Assembly (NCBI GenBank): GCA_963783195.1
Contig: CAWAMV010000004.1
Span: 496,001 to 560,000, forward strand
Length of the DNA: 64,000 nucleotides
Reading direction: 5' to 3'
Source: Croceibacterium_B sp963783195
GTDB taxonomy: Bacteria; Pseudomonadota; Alphaproteobacteria; Sphingomonadales; Sphingomonadaceae
Shown: positions 17,080 through 24,756 of the stretch, in pieces
How the letters are laid out: each line of letters begins with the position of its first letter
How positions within the stretch are numbered: position 1 is the first letter of the stretch
The notes under the pieces: model-generated
Database searches by the model: none
The model's input: only the letters and a program-made list of their open reading frames with translations
Told to the model about the DNA's origin: nothing
Position numbers and translations under genes: made by a program

Positions 17080-18407
17080 TGCGCACGGACGTTTTGATCG
17101 TCGGCGGCGGCGTAACCGGTCTTTCGGTCGCCCGCGAGTTGAACGTCGATGCTCTGCTCATGGAGCGGGATGCGGTCGTCGGTGGCTGCCTGCGCACCGA
17201 CAGCGTCGGTGGATACCTTATCGACCGCACGGGCCACCTGCTGCACATGCGTGACCCATACGTGCGCCAGGTGATGTTCGAGGAACTGTCGCTCGAATGG
17301 CTTGAGTTCGAGCGCAAGGCGGAGATCCATCTTCTCGGCCGGCAAGTGCCCTATCCGGTACAGTACAACCTGCATGCTCTTCCCCAAGCAGAGCGCGATC
17401 GCTGCGTCGCCGATTACCTGGCAGTTGCCGGAGACGTGCCGCCCTTCGAAGGCAATTTCGACGGATGGAGCCGGACAGCATATGGCGAGGGCCTCCACGA
17501 ACTCTTTTTCGGGCCTTACAACCGAAAGTTATACCAGACGGACCTCGCGACCATGAACGCCGAGTGGACCAAGCGGTTTGTCCCCTTGCCAGATCGCGAA
17601 CTGGTGTTGAGCGGCGCAAGCCAGCCACACGCCAATCGGATGTTCGGATACAATCCGACATTCCATTACCCGCTGTACGGCGGAACTGGCGCGATCGTGG
17701 AAGCCATGGCCGCCGAACTGAAGATCGGCCTGGAGAAGAACGCAGAACTGGTCGCCATCGATCCGATTGCCCGGGTCTGCGAGTTCGGGAACGGGATGCG
17801 TGTGGGTTATGAGAAGCTGGTAAGCACCATCCCGCTGCCCCGGCTGATCGGTTTGATCCATAAGGTCGATCGAAAGGTGCTGGAACTTGCAGAGGGCCTA
17901 CGCCACAATAGCGTCTTTTATTTCGCATTCGGCTTCCGCACGGGCAACAACCCCCCGGACAAGCATTGGGTCTACGTTCCGGAAGAGCGGTTCCGGCTTT
18001 ATCGAGCGGGCATACTGAGCGGTTACTCTCCGGAAATCGCTCCTTCTGGTAGCACGCTGGTCTGCGCCGAGATCGGCTGTCCGGGCAATCTCGCTTCGCA
18101 GATCGATCCGGCTGCTTTGCGCGGCCAGGCGCTCGGTGATCTCGCCGCAATCGGCTTGGTAAAGCCCGGGTGGGAGCTCGAAATGGAGCACAACGGAGCG
18201 ATCGATTGCGCTTATGTGATTTTCGACGAGCACCGACGAAAGTCATTGCCTGTGATTCAGGCATATCTTGAAGGGCTGGGTATTCATAGCATCGGTCGGT
18301 ACGGAGGCTGGGATTACGGATCGATGGGCGATGCCCTGATCGAGGGGCGCGATTGCGCCATCCGTCTGCATGAATTGCTTGGCCAAATTCCCCCAAAGCC
18401 AGCGTGA
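17076..18407 (+). CDS. FAD-dependent protoporphyrinogen oxidase/UDP-galactopyranose mutase-like protein
   Basis: 443 residues. VLIVGGGVTGLSVARELN (about 6-23) is the FAD/NAD fold, MERDAVVGGCLRT follows, and GGYLIDRTGHLLHMRDP (about 47-63) corresponds to the mutase-like motif. The C-terminal GRYGGWDYGSMGDALIEG (about 407-424) is the FAD-closing segment. Two adjacent ATGs (17076, 17079) are possible starts; the first makes an ATGA overlap with the ABC gene. It is only distantly similar to the flavoenzyme at 6.2-7.8 kb. Position after an exporter and before GT2/deacetylase genes suggests modification of a surface-glycan precursor. Catalysis is unproven. Confidence 0.75.
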   Translation: MMRTDVLIVGGGVTGLSVARELNVDALLMERDAVVGGCLRTDSVGGYLIDRTGHLLHMRDPYVRQVMFEELSLEWLEFERKAEIHLLGRQVPYPVQYNLHALPQAERDRCVADYLAVAGDVPPFEGNFDGWSRTAYGEGLHELFFGPYNRKLYQTDLATMNAEWTKRFVPLPDRELVLSGASQPHANRMFGYNPTFHYPLYGGTGAIVEAMAAELKIGLEKNAELVAIDPIARVCEFGNGMRVGYEKLVSTIPLPRLIGLIHKVDRKVLELAEGLRHNSVFYFAFGFRTGNNPPDKHWVYVPEERFRLYRAGILSGYSPEIAPSGSTLVCAEIGCPGNLASQIDPAALRGQALGDLAAIGLVKPGWELEMEHNGAIDCAYVIFDEHRRKSLPVIQAYLEGLGIHSIGRYGGWDYGSMGDALIEGRDCAIRLHELLGQIPPKPA

Positions 18408-18417
18408 TGTGCGCGGG

Positions 18418-19341
18418 CTATTTCCAGCGACTGAAACGCCAAGCGGAAAGCAGCAACTTCGGCGCCTGAGAGACAGCATGGACCAGACTGTTGCCGTGTC
18501 CGTCCCGCCGAGCGCTTGTACGGCTTCGCCGCGCGCCCAGGCGTCTAGCTATTCCCGGAAGAATTCGATGCGCTAGCCATGGGTATTCCAGAATTACGAA
18601 GAGCCAGTAGGCGACTCTGCTCTGCAGCACCTCTTCCTGCCGATCTTCCATCTGTTGCGGGTGGAAGACCCGCGCCGACGGCTCGTTCACGAGGGTTTCT
18701 CCCGCAAGGACGGTCGAGAAGAAAAAGAACATCTCGTCGCCAGCGATCGGTGCGCCGGCTCCTAGGCATTCGCGGAAGCGGCCATGCCGGGCGAAGATCT
18801 CCCGGCGTGCCGCGAAATTCGCACCGGACCCTATCGCACCGAGGCGCAAGCTGGCGAACCAATCCTCGTCGGTCCTGCGAAACACGGTCCGTTCGCGCGC
18901 AGCGTCATACGTCGGATATTCGGTCAGCAAGCGGGGAACTTCAGTGCTCTGAAGGTAAACTGGGCCGACGACGATTCCGACAGCGGGATCGGCGAACGGA
19001 CCTGCCAGCGCATCGATCCAGCCTGCCGCCGGCAAGGCATCGTCATCGGTAAAGGCGACGATCTCGTTTACCGCTCGCTCTATTCCGAGGTTCCTCGCTC
19101 GCGCCGCCCCGGGTTTTTCGCATCGGAAGTGCCTTGCTCCGAAGGACGTGGCGATTTCAGGTACCGAACTGCGATCAAGTGAAGCGCTGTCTACCAGAAT
19201 GATTTCGTCATCTGGCCCGATGCTGGAGTGAATCGCTTCCAGGCAGTTTCGCAATAGGTTTGGCCGGTCCCTCGTCGCAATCACGATAGAGACCGTCGGC
19301 CGGCGCTTTCTTGGCTCTCGACGTCCCACGGCCAATTCCAT
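18418..19341 (-). CDS. Family 2 glycosyltransferase
   Basis: 307 residues from ATG 19341. The GT-A start PTVSIVIATRDRPNLLRNCL (about 16-35), the second Asp in IILVDSAS, and the metal-binding FTDDDALP (about 99-106) identify a GT2 enzyme. GAGAPIAGDEMFFFF (about 204-218) corresponds to the acceptor-side ED-like region. It probably adds a sugar to a cytoplasmic lipid-linked chain. AAAGGAA about ten bases upstream supports ATG 19341, although the frame opens a little earlier. The first 134 bp overlap the 3' part of the deacetylase gene, an unusually long overlap. It is convergent with the flavoenzyme gene. Confidence 0.85.
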   Translation of the reverse strand: MELAVGRREPRKRRPTVSIVIATRDRPNLLRNCLEAIHSSIGPDDEIILVDSASLDRSSVPEIATSFGARHFRCEKPGAARARNLGIERAVNEIVAFTDDDALPAAGWIDALAGPFADPAVGIVVGPVYLQSTEVPRLLTEYPTYDAARERTVFRRTDEDWFASLRLGAIGSGANFAARREIFARHGRFRECLGAGAPIAGDEMFFFFSTVLAGETLVNEPSARVFHPQQMEDRQEEVLQSRVAYWLFVILEYPWLAHRILPGIARRLGARRSRTSARRDGHGNSLVHAVSQAPKLLLSAWRFSRWK

Positions 19342-20113
19342 GCTTAGCGAGTTCCTTTGAAATGAGCGCCTTGGCAAGATGAATTTCGGGGGGGAAGGGT
19401 GGAGGCCATCTTAGCAGGTTGCGGCCGGTAAGAAGCTTCAGCGTCAATCGTGTCCCGATATCGGCCTCTTCGATCTCGACGCGACGGAGCAGAAAGGGAT
19501 CGGTCTTACGGGAATTCAGGCCTTCCAGACAGGTGCAGGCCCAGCGGTATCCGGCGGCGCGCACTTCGTCGACGATCTGCCAGTTCCAGTTGCCGAAGGG
19601 GTAAGCGAAGCCGTCGCCGAGGTGCAATCCGCACCGGTCCTTCCCGTCCCGCGCAAGTTCGCGCTTCACGCCCGCTCCATCATCGGCGATCATCGTCAGT
19701 TCCGGGTGGGTCGCGCTGTGGGAGTGAAACGCCATCAGGCCGCCCTCGTTTTCAGTCAGGTTCTCTCGCGACAGTAGCGGCCATGTCGCATTTTCAGGGC
19801 CGTCCCAGGTGTTTAATTGGGCAAGCCGCTCGGTAACCACAAAAGTATCCGACGGAAAGCCCATGCGTCGCAGGACCGGCCATGCGAAGTCGCGATTGCT
19901 GGCAAAGCCGTCGTCGAAAGTGATTGAGACTGCTCGCCGCGGCAGGTCCGCATCATCCGACATCGCGCGTTCGAGCGAGACCGGCTGCCACCCCCCCCGC
20001 TCGAGCTGTTCCATCTGTGTCTCGAATGCTTCGGGCGAGACGGTCCAGGCGTCCATGAACGATCCGTCCCGGGGACCCACCCGGTGGTAAAGAAGGATCG
20101 GGAATTTGCGCAT
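19208..20113 (-). CDS. Polysaccharide deacetylase (NodB/CE4-like)
   Basis: 301 residues. The start FPILLYHRVG (about 4-13) and the NodB motifs are clear: SITFDDGFASN (about 58-68) with the catalytic Asp pair, and AFHSHSATHPEL (about 124-135) with the zinc His residues, then FAYPFGNWNW (about 166-175). CE4 enzymes remove N- or O-acetyl groups from polysaccharides. No signal peptide is visible, so it may act on a lipid-linked precursor in the cytoplasm. The last about 45 residues are Arg/Lys-rich, lie over the GT2 start and do not look like a conserved domain; the true end could be earlier if a base is wrong. Confidence 0.87.
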   Translation of the reverse strand: MRKFPILLYHRVGPRDGSFMDAWTVSPEAFETQMEQLERGGWQPVSLERAMSDDADLPRRAVSITFDDGFASNRDFAWPVLRRMGFPSDTFVVTERLAQLNTWDGPENATWPLLSRENLTENEGGLMAFHSHSATHPELTMIADDGAGVKRELARDGKDRCGLHLGDGFAYPFGNWNWQIVDEVRAAGYRWACTCLEGLNSRKTDPFLLRRVEIEEADIGTRLTLKLLTGRNLLRWPPPFPPEIHLAKALISKELAKHGIGRGTSRAKKAPADGLYRDCDEGPAKPIAKLPGSDSLQHRAR

Positions 20114-20476
20114 CGTTGCTCCGCCTAATCCTCGTTAGCGGCGGTAACATCAAGGCCGCAGTTCGTACGTCAAATACATGCGCGCTGCGGTCCGGTCAGG
20201 TGGGCGTCGCGGTTTTTAACCGCGCAAGGTCGAACAACCAGCAAATCGGCAAAGAGAAATCCCCGAAAAACCGTGTCGAATCAAGACACTCTTCAGAAAA
20301 TCACGGCAATCTCAATAGGTGAAGACAACTAAAAGTCGTGAGAAAACAGTAAGAAAACGATATATAATGAATCATCAAGCTATCGTTCGATAGGTGCCGG
20401 GCAGAGCAAGTCCCTTGCAACAGTCCATTAACCATCTAGGATATGACTGGGTCGCTGAGATTTGTGATTTGGATCG
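20114..20476. other. AT-rich intergenic region between divergent glycan genes
   Basis: 363 bp without a supported gene. It must hold promoters for the deacetylase/GT2 pair (leftward) and the SxtJ-carbamoyltransferase operon (rightward). A TATAAT-like hexamer is at 20363-20368, but no convincing -35 box stands at the right distance. An A-rich tract runs from about 20325 to 20360, and the palindrome at 20380-20393 follows it. This is the most AT-rich stretch of its length that I noticed in the window. Confidence 0.6.
20380..20393. promoter_or_regulatory. Perfect 14-bp inverted repeat, possible operator
   Basis: CTATCG-TT-CGATAG lies 12 bp after a TATAAT-like element and 83 bp before the GTG of the SxtJ-like gene. 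Its position close to a possible start of transcription fits an operator. No cognate regulator is encoded nearby. Confidence 0.35.
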
Positions 20477-20884
20477 GTGTTCAGTCAAGTACAAGAACCT
20501 GAACTGCCTTCGGACCTCCGTTTTGCGGTATTCATGGCGATACTTGCCTCGTCGATAGCGGCGTGGCTCGCCCTGAAAGGCAATTTCGGCTGGGCGGCGC
20601 CGTTCGTTCCCCTGGCAATGGCCGCGGGGATGCTTGCCGTGGTGAAGCCGTCGGTTCTGCGTCCGTTCAATCGTGCGTGGATGAGGCTGGGCCTCCTGCT
20701 GGGGAAAGTGATGTCGCCCGTCGTGTTCGGAATCATCTTCTTCGGGCTCATTACACCGATCGCGGCTGTCACTCGACTTTTCGGGCGTGACGAACTGCGC
20801 CTTAAGCGAGACGGCTCCGACACCTACTGGAGGCTCCGAGGCCAGTCGCATTTCCCCCCCCATTCATTTCGCCGACAATATTGA
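20477..20884 (+). CDS. SxtJ-family membrane protein
   Basis: 135 residues from GTG 20477. Two hydrophobic hairpins (about 16-55 and 74-100) flank the conserved segment LRPFNRAWMRLGLLLGKVMSPV (about 61-82), followed by TPIAAVTRLFGRDELRLKRD and a YWRLR...RQY tail. This is the SxtJ pattern, a small membrane protein that accompanies carbamoyltransferases in saxitoxin and many surface-glycan clusters. Its biochemical role is unknown. The gene is first in a rightward operon with DUF5989, carbamoyltransferase and SGNH genes. There is no strong ribosome site before the GTG, so the start is approximate. Confidence 0.8.
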   Translation: MFSQVQEPELPSDLRFAVFMAILASSIAAWLALKGNFGWAAPFVPLAMAAGMLAVVKPSVLRPFNRAWMRLGLLLGKVMSPVVFGIIFFGLITPIAAVTRLFGRDELRLKRDGSDTYWRLRGQSHFPPHSFRRQY

Positions 20885-20893
20885 GCCAATGAC

Positions 20894-21046
20894 GTGAGGG
20901 ACTTCGTTGTCGAGTTCTGGAGCTTTCTTGGCCACCGCAAGAAGCTCTGGCTCGCGCCGGTAGTGGCGATGATGGTGGTGCTGGGCGGCCTGATCGTGCT
21001 GGCCAAGGGATCGATCCTCGCGCCCCTTATCTACACGCTCTTCTGA
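20894..21046 (+). CDS. DUF5989-family small membrane protein
   Basis: 50 residues from GTG 20894. It begins FVVEFWSFLGHRKKLWLAPV, then has one membrane helix (about 21-36) and ends KGSILAPLIYTLF. This is the compact DUF5989 pattern found between SxtJ and carbamoyltransferase genes. It lies 9 bp after the SxtJ gene and 8 bp before the carbamoyltransferase ATG, so co-translation is likely. Function is unknown; a scaffold or membrane anchor for the carbamoyltransferase is a reasonable guess from its constant position. Confidence 0.8.
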   Translation: MRDFVVEFWSFLGHRKKLWLAPVVAMMVVLGGLIVLAKGSILAPLIYTLF

Positions 21047-21054
21047 CTCGAACC

Positions 21055-22893
21055 ATGTTCGTCCTCGGCATTTCGGCGTGGTACCACGATAGTGCGGCCT
21101 GCCTTGCAGAGGGCGGCAGGATCGTCGCCGCCGCGCAGGAAGAAAGGTTCACCCGCAAGAAGCACGACTCCTCGTTCCCTGCACACGCCATCTCGTACTG
21201 CCTCCGGCAGGCGGGGATCGGGCCGCAGGACCTGACCTCGATCGTGTTTTACGAGAAGCCGTTCCCCAAGTTCGACCGCCTGCTCGAAACCTATCTCGCC
21301 TTTGCGCCCCGCGGGTTCCGCAGCTTCGCCACGGCAATGCCTATCTGGGTCAAGGACAAGCTGTTCCAGAAGGCCAACCTGATATCGGAGCTGGAGGCGC
21401 TCTTCGGGAACGGAGCCGGCGCGCGCGAGAAGCTGATGTTTTCCGAGCATCACCTCTCGCATGCGGCGAGCGCGTTCTACCCGTCTCCCTTCGAGCGGGC
21501 GGCGATCCTTACGCTCGACGGTGTCGGCGAGTGGACCACGACTTCGTGGGCTGTGGGAAGCGAGCGCGAAATCGACGTGGCCAGGGAAATCCTGTTCCCG
21601 CATTCGCTCGGCCTGCTCTATTCGGCCTTCACCCAGTACACCGGGTTCAAGGTAAATTCGGGCGAATACAAGGTCATGGGCCTCGCGCCTTACGGCAAGC
21701 CGCGCTTTGCCGAAACCATTCGCCGCAACCTCGTCGAAATTCGCGAGGACGGCAGCTTCCATCTCGACATGCGCTACTTCGACTATTGCACTGGCCTGAG
21801 CATGATCAACCGGCGGTTCGCGGACCTGTTCGGAGGGCCCGCGCGTCTGCCTGAAGCCGAGCTGACGCAGCGCGACATGGACCTGGCGGCATCGATCCAG
21901 CAGGTGACGGAAGAAATCGTGGTCAAGCTGGCGCGCACGATTGCCCGCGAAACCGGCGAGCGAAATCTTTGTCTCGCAGGCGGTGTCGCGCTCAACTGCG
22001 TCGCCAACGGGGTGCTGCTGCGCGAAAAGATCTTCGAACGCATCTGGATTCAGCCTGCCGCCGGCGACGCGGGGGGCGCGCTTGGTGCCGCGCTTGCCGC
22101 CTATCACATGGCGCACGAGCAGCCGCGGGTGAAATGGGTGGGCAGGGATGGGATGGCGGGCGCCTATCTCGGGCCCGAATTTTCTTCCGGAGAGATCCGC
22201 GAAGTGCTCGCCGCGATGGGTGCACGCTTCCATGAAGTCGACGAGGCGGGCGTCATCGAACGTGTCGCCCATGCATTGGCGGGGGGACAGGCGGTCGGCT
22301 GGATGCAAGGGCGGATGGAGTTCGGGCCGCGCGCGCTCGGGGCGCGCAGCATCCTGGCCGATCCGCGCTCACCGCACATGCAGCAGCAGCTCAATCTCAA
22401 GGTGAAATTCCGCGAGAGCTTTCGGCCCTTCGCGCCAAGTGTTCTGCGCGAACATGTCGCGGACTGGTTCGAACTCGACGGAGACAGTCCGTACATGATG
22501 CTCGTCGCCGATGTCGCCGCCGCCCGGCGCTTGTCCGCCGATCCGGCCGACGAGAGCCTGTTCGGGATCAACAAGCTCAACCGGCCGCGCTCCGAAATCC
22601 CGGCCGTGACTCACGTGGACTACAGCGCGCGGGTGCAGACGGTCCATGCCGACACCAACCCCCGATATCATGCGCTGATCGCACGCTTTGCCGAGCTCAC
22701 CGGTTGCCCGCTCGTGGTCAACACCTCCTTCAACGTCCGGGGCGAGCCGATCGTCTGTTCGCCCGCCGACGCCTTTCGCTGCTTCATGGCGACCGACCTC
22801 GACTTGCTCGTCATCGAGGATTTCGTGCTCGAAAAGGAGGCGCAGGACCCAAGCCTGCGTCAGGAATACCATGTCGAATACGAGCTGGACTAG
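21055..22893 (+). CDS. Carbamoyltransferase, NodU/CmcH family
   Basis: 612 residues. The N-terminal Kae1-like domain has GISAWYHDSAACL (about 4-16), AAAQEERFTRKKHD (about 24-37), SEHHLSHAASAFYPS (about 131-145, metal-binding His residues) and LTLDGVGEW (about 151-159), then LAGGVALNCVANG (about 305-317). The C-terminal YrdC-like domain includes GRMEFGPRALGARSIL (about 420-435). The family transfers a carbamoyl group from carbamoyl phosphate, through carbamoyl-adenylate, to a hydroxyl of a sugar or natural product. With glycosyltransferase and SGNH genes around it, a carbamoylated surface glycan is the likely product. It overlaps the next gene by 23 bp. Confidence 0.92.
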   Translation: MFVLGISAWYHDSAACLAEGGRIVAAAQEERFTRKKHDSSFPAHAISYCLRQAGIGPQDLTSIVFYEKPFPKFDRLLETYLAFAPRGFRSFATAMPIWVKDKLFQKANLISELEALFGNGAGAREKLMFSEHHLSHAASAFYPSPFERAAILTLDGVGEWTTTSWAVGSEREIDVAREILFPHSLGLLYSAFTQYTGFKVNSGEYKVMGLAPYGKPRFAETIRRNLVEIREDGSFHLDMRYFDYCTGLSMINRRFADLFGGPARLPEAELTQRDMDLAASIQQVTEEIVVKLARTIARETGERNLCLAGGVALNCVANGVLLREKIFERIWIQPAAGDAGGALGAALAAYHMAHEQPRVKWVGRDGMAGAYLGPEFSSGEIREVLAAMGARFHEVDEAGVIERVAHALAGGQAVGWMQGRMEFGPRALGARSILADPRSPHMQQQLNLKVKFRESFRPFAPSVLREHVADWFELDGDSPYMMLVADVAAARRLSADPADESLFGINKLNRPRSEIPAVTHVDYSARVQTVHADTNPRYHALIARFAELTGCPLVVNTSFNVRGEPIVCSPADAFRCFMATDLDLLVIEDFVLEKEAQDPSLRQEYHVEYELD

Positions 22894-23962
22894 GAAGTTC
22901 GCCTTCCTGGCGATCATCTGGACGGTCGCGGTCATCGTGCTGTTGGCGATTGCCGAACTTGTCCTGCGAGTGACCGCAGGCCCGTGGGACGACGCGCGCA
23001 TGATCAACGTGTTGCGCGATACGACTTATGTCTACGACACCTCGAAGCTCTATCCGGACGGCCCCGACAGGGTCGTTTATCGTCGCGACCAATATGGACT
23101 GCGCGACGATTGCGCCTCGCCCGCCGACATCGACATCCTGACGATCGGCGGCTCGACCACCGATCAACGCATGGTCCCATTCGAAAGTACCTATCAGAAG
23201 GTCATGGAGAGCGAGCTGGGCCAGGCGATCGGACGGAAGGTCTGTGTCTCCAACGCCGGCGTCGACGGGCACAGCAGCTATGGGCACGTTCGCGCGTTTC
23301 GCGACTGGCTTCCGCTCATACCCGGCCTCAAGCCCAAGATCGTGCTGTTCTACGTCGGCATCAACGATGCGATGGTCATCGACGAGGGGCCGAGCTGGGC
23401 TGACCGGCGCATCGACCAGCCGGAGCTCATCCGGCGCCTGAAAGTCGCCCAACTGGCCGATTGGGCGAGAATGGTGGTCTACAGCTATTTTCATCGCCCC
23501 GAGCCTCATCAGAGGTGGGATTTCGATCCGGCCGACTATACTGTCGCAGCCCTCAAATCGGGTGTCGAGGAACTTTCGGACGCCAATGCCGAGCACTTTC
23601 GCGGCCGCCTGCGAACCCTGCTTTCCGAAGCGCGGAAAATCGGGGCGGAACCGGTCTGCGTCACGCAGCCTACGCGCTTCGTTCTGGACAGGGAGGGAAA
23701 ATCCTTTGGCCTGAAGCTGGAGGGCGACTGGAACAAGTGGCGCTATTCCGGTCTCGACTTCGATTACTCGCTGAAGGAGATCAACGAGGTCATGCGACAG
23801 GAGTGCGGGCGGGACCGTGTCATCGACCTGTACCGCGCACCCTTCGACCCGCGCATTTTCTACGACGAGATCCACACCGGACCTGAGGGGTCAAGAGAGG
23901 TTGGCCATGCAATGGCGGCTTGGCTCTCACGCTCACGGTTCGCGGACGAGTGGAAGCACTAG
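22871..23962 (+). CDS. Membrane-anchored SGNH/GDSL hydrolase-like protein
   Basis: 363 residues from ATG 22871, inside the carbamoyltransferase end. An N-terminal membrane helix (about 8-30) anchors a periplasmic SGNH domain: block I ILTIGGSTTDQR (about 92-103), block II NAGVDGHSS (about 127-135), block III YVGINDAM (about 161-168) and block V FYDEIHTGPEG (about 333-343) with the catalytic Asp/His. Relatives act as esterases or O-acyl transfer enzymes on polysaccharides. Its constant link to SxtJ, DUF5989 and carbamoyltransferase implies a joint decoration pathway. The stop is 10 bp from the convergent methyltransferase stop. Confidence 0.85.
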   Translation: MSNTSWTRKFAFLAIIWTVAVIVLLAIAELVLRVTAGPWDDARMINVLRDTTYVYDTSKLYPDGPDRVVYRRDQYGLRDDCASPADIDILTIGGSTTDQRMVPFESTYQKVMESELGQAIGRKVCVSNAGVDGHSSYGHVRAFRDWLPLIPGLKPKIVLFYVGINDAMVIDEGPSWADRRIDQPELIRRLKVAQLADWARMVVYSYFHRPEPHQRWDFDPADYTVAALKSGVEELSDANAEHFRGRLRTLLSEARKIGAEPVCVTQPTRFVLDREGKSFGLKLEGDWNKWRYSGLDFDYSLKEINEVMRQECGRDRVIDLYRAPFDPRIFYDEIHTGPEGSREVGHAMAAWLSRSRFADEWKH

Positions 23963-23972
23963 CCGTCGCGAT

Positions 23973-24662
23973 TCAGGTTCCTTGCCGTTTCAGCAGGACG
24001 ATCTCGTAGATGTCCTCTTCCAGGTTTCCGATCGTGTCGAAGCCTGGTTGCCGGGCGTAGGACTCGTGCAGTTCCCTGCCCGAGACTTCATAGCCGGGCT
24101 GAAGGTCCTGCAGGTGTTCGAGGAGCAGCAGGCCGCCCGGCTCCACCGCTCCCACTATCTTCGCGCGGATGGCAGCCTGTGCCGCACGCGGGAAGAAGTT
24201 GAGCACGCCGGCACAGACGACGACCTCGAATCGGCCTTCGATGGGATCCTTCAGCAGGTCCAGCTCGGCGAATTCAACGTTGGAGCGGTCCTGGCACCTT
24301 TCTCGGGCCATACGCAGGGCATTGGGCGAACAATCCACGGCGACGAGCTTCTCGGCGCGCAGGGCGAGGTCGCGAGTCATCCAGCCGGAAGCGCAGCCGA
24401 TCTCGAGCATGGCGCGAACCGGGGCGGGGCGCAGGAGGCCGAGAATCAGGCTCTTGCGCCGCTTGCTGACTTCGTCATCCTCGTAGAGCCAGGGGTCGGC
24501 ACCTCTTGCAAAGAGATCGTCAAAGTAATCAGGTGGGAACGCGCGCCCGAACCTGAGCTTGTTCGCGAAGAAGCGCAGCGAATGCCACCAGGTGGCGAGA
24601 GCGAGATAGGCGCCTCCGGAGAGCCGGTTTTCGCGCAGGAGGCGTTTCGTCGACCCGAGCAC
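23973..24662 (-). CDS. Class I SAM-dependent methyltransferase (NodS-like)
   Basis: 229 residues. Motif I MLEIGCASGWMTRDLA (about 85-100), the acidic residue ending beta-2 in LVAVDCSPNALRMA, the motif II-like FEVVVCAGVLNFF (about 145-157), and GGLLLLEHL (about 177-185) define a Rossmann methyltransferase. The N-terminal about 80 residues, including PPDYFDDLFARGADPW, resemble NodS-type N-methyltransferases of glycan clusters. It probably methylates an amino- or hydroxy-sugar. It lies 94 bp after a GT2 gene in the same direction and is likely co-transcribed with it. Confidence 0.85.
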   Translation of the reverse strand: MLGSTKRLLRENRLSGGAYLALATWWHSLRFFANKLRFGRAFPPDYFDDLFARGADPWLYEDDEVSKRRKSLILGLLRPAPVRAMLEIGCASGWMTRDLALRAEKLVAVDCSPNALRMARERCQDRSNVEFAELDLLKDPIEGRFEVVVCAGVLNFFPRAAQAAIRAKIVGAVEPGGLLLLEHLQDLQPGYEVSGRELHESYARQPGFDTIGNLEEDIYEIVLLKRQGT

Positions 24663-24756
24663 TCTTCACCGTTCCGCGTTGTCTGGGCCGACCCGGCCCA
24701 TCGCGGCATAATCGTGGAGCAAGCAGGCAAGCTGCCCACGCCTCTGCCGCGGCTCA

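Noticed and set aside
20114..20476. A hidden gene or small RNA in the AT-rich spacer
   Set aside because: No frame with a ribosome site, no hairpin plus T-run and no tRNA-like fold could be found by eye.
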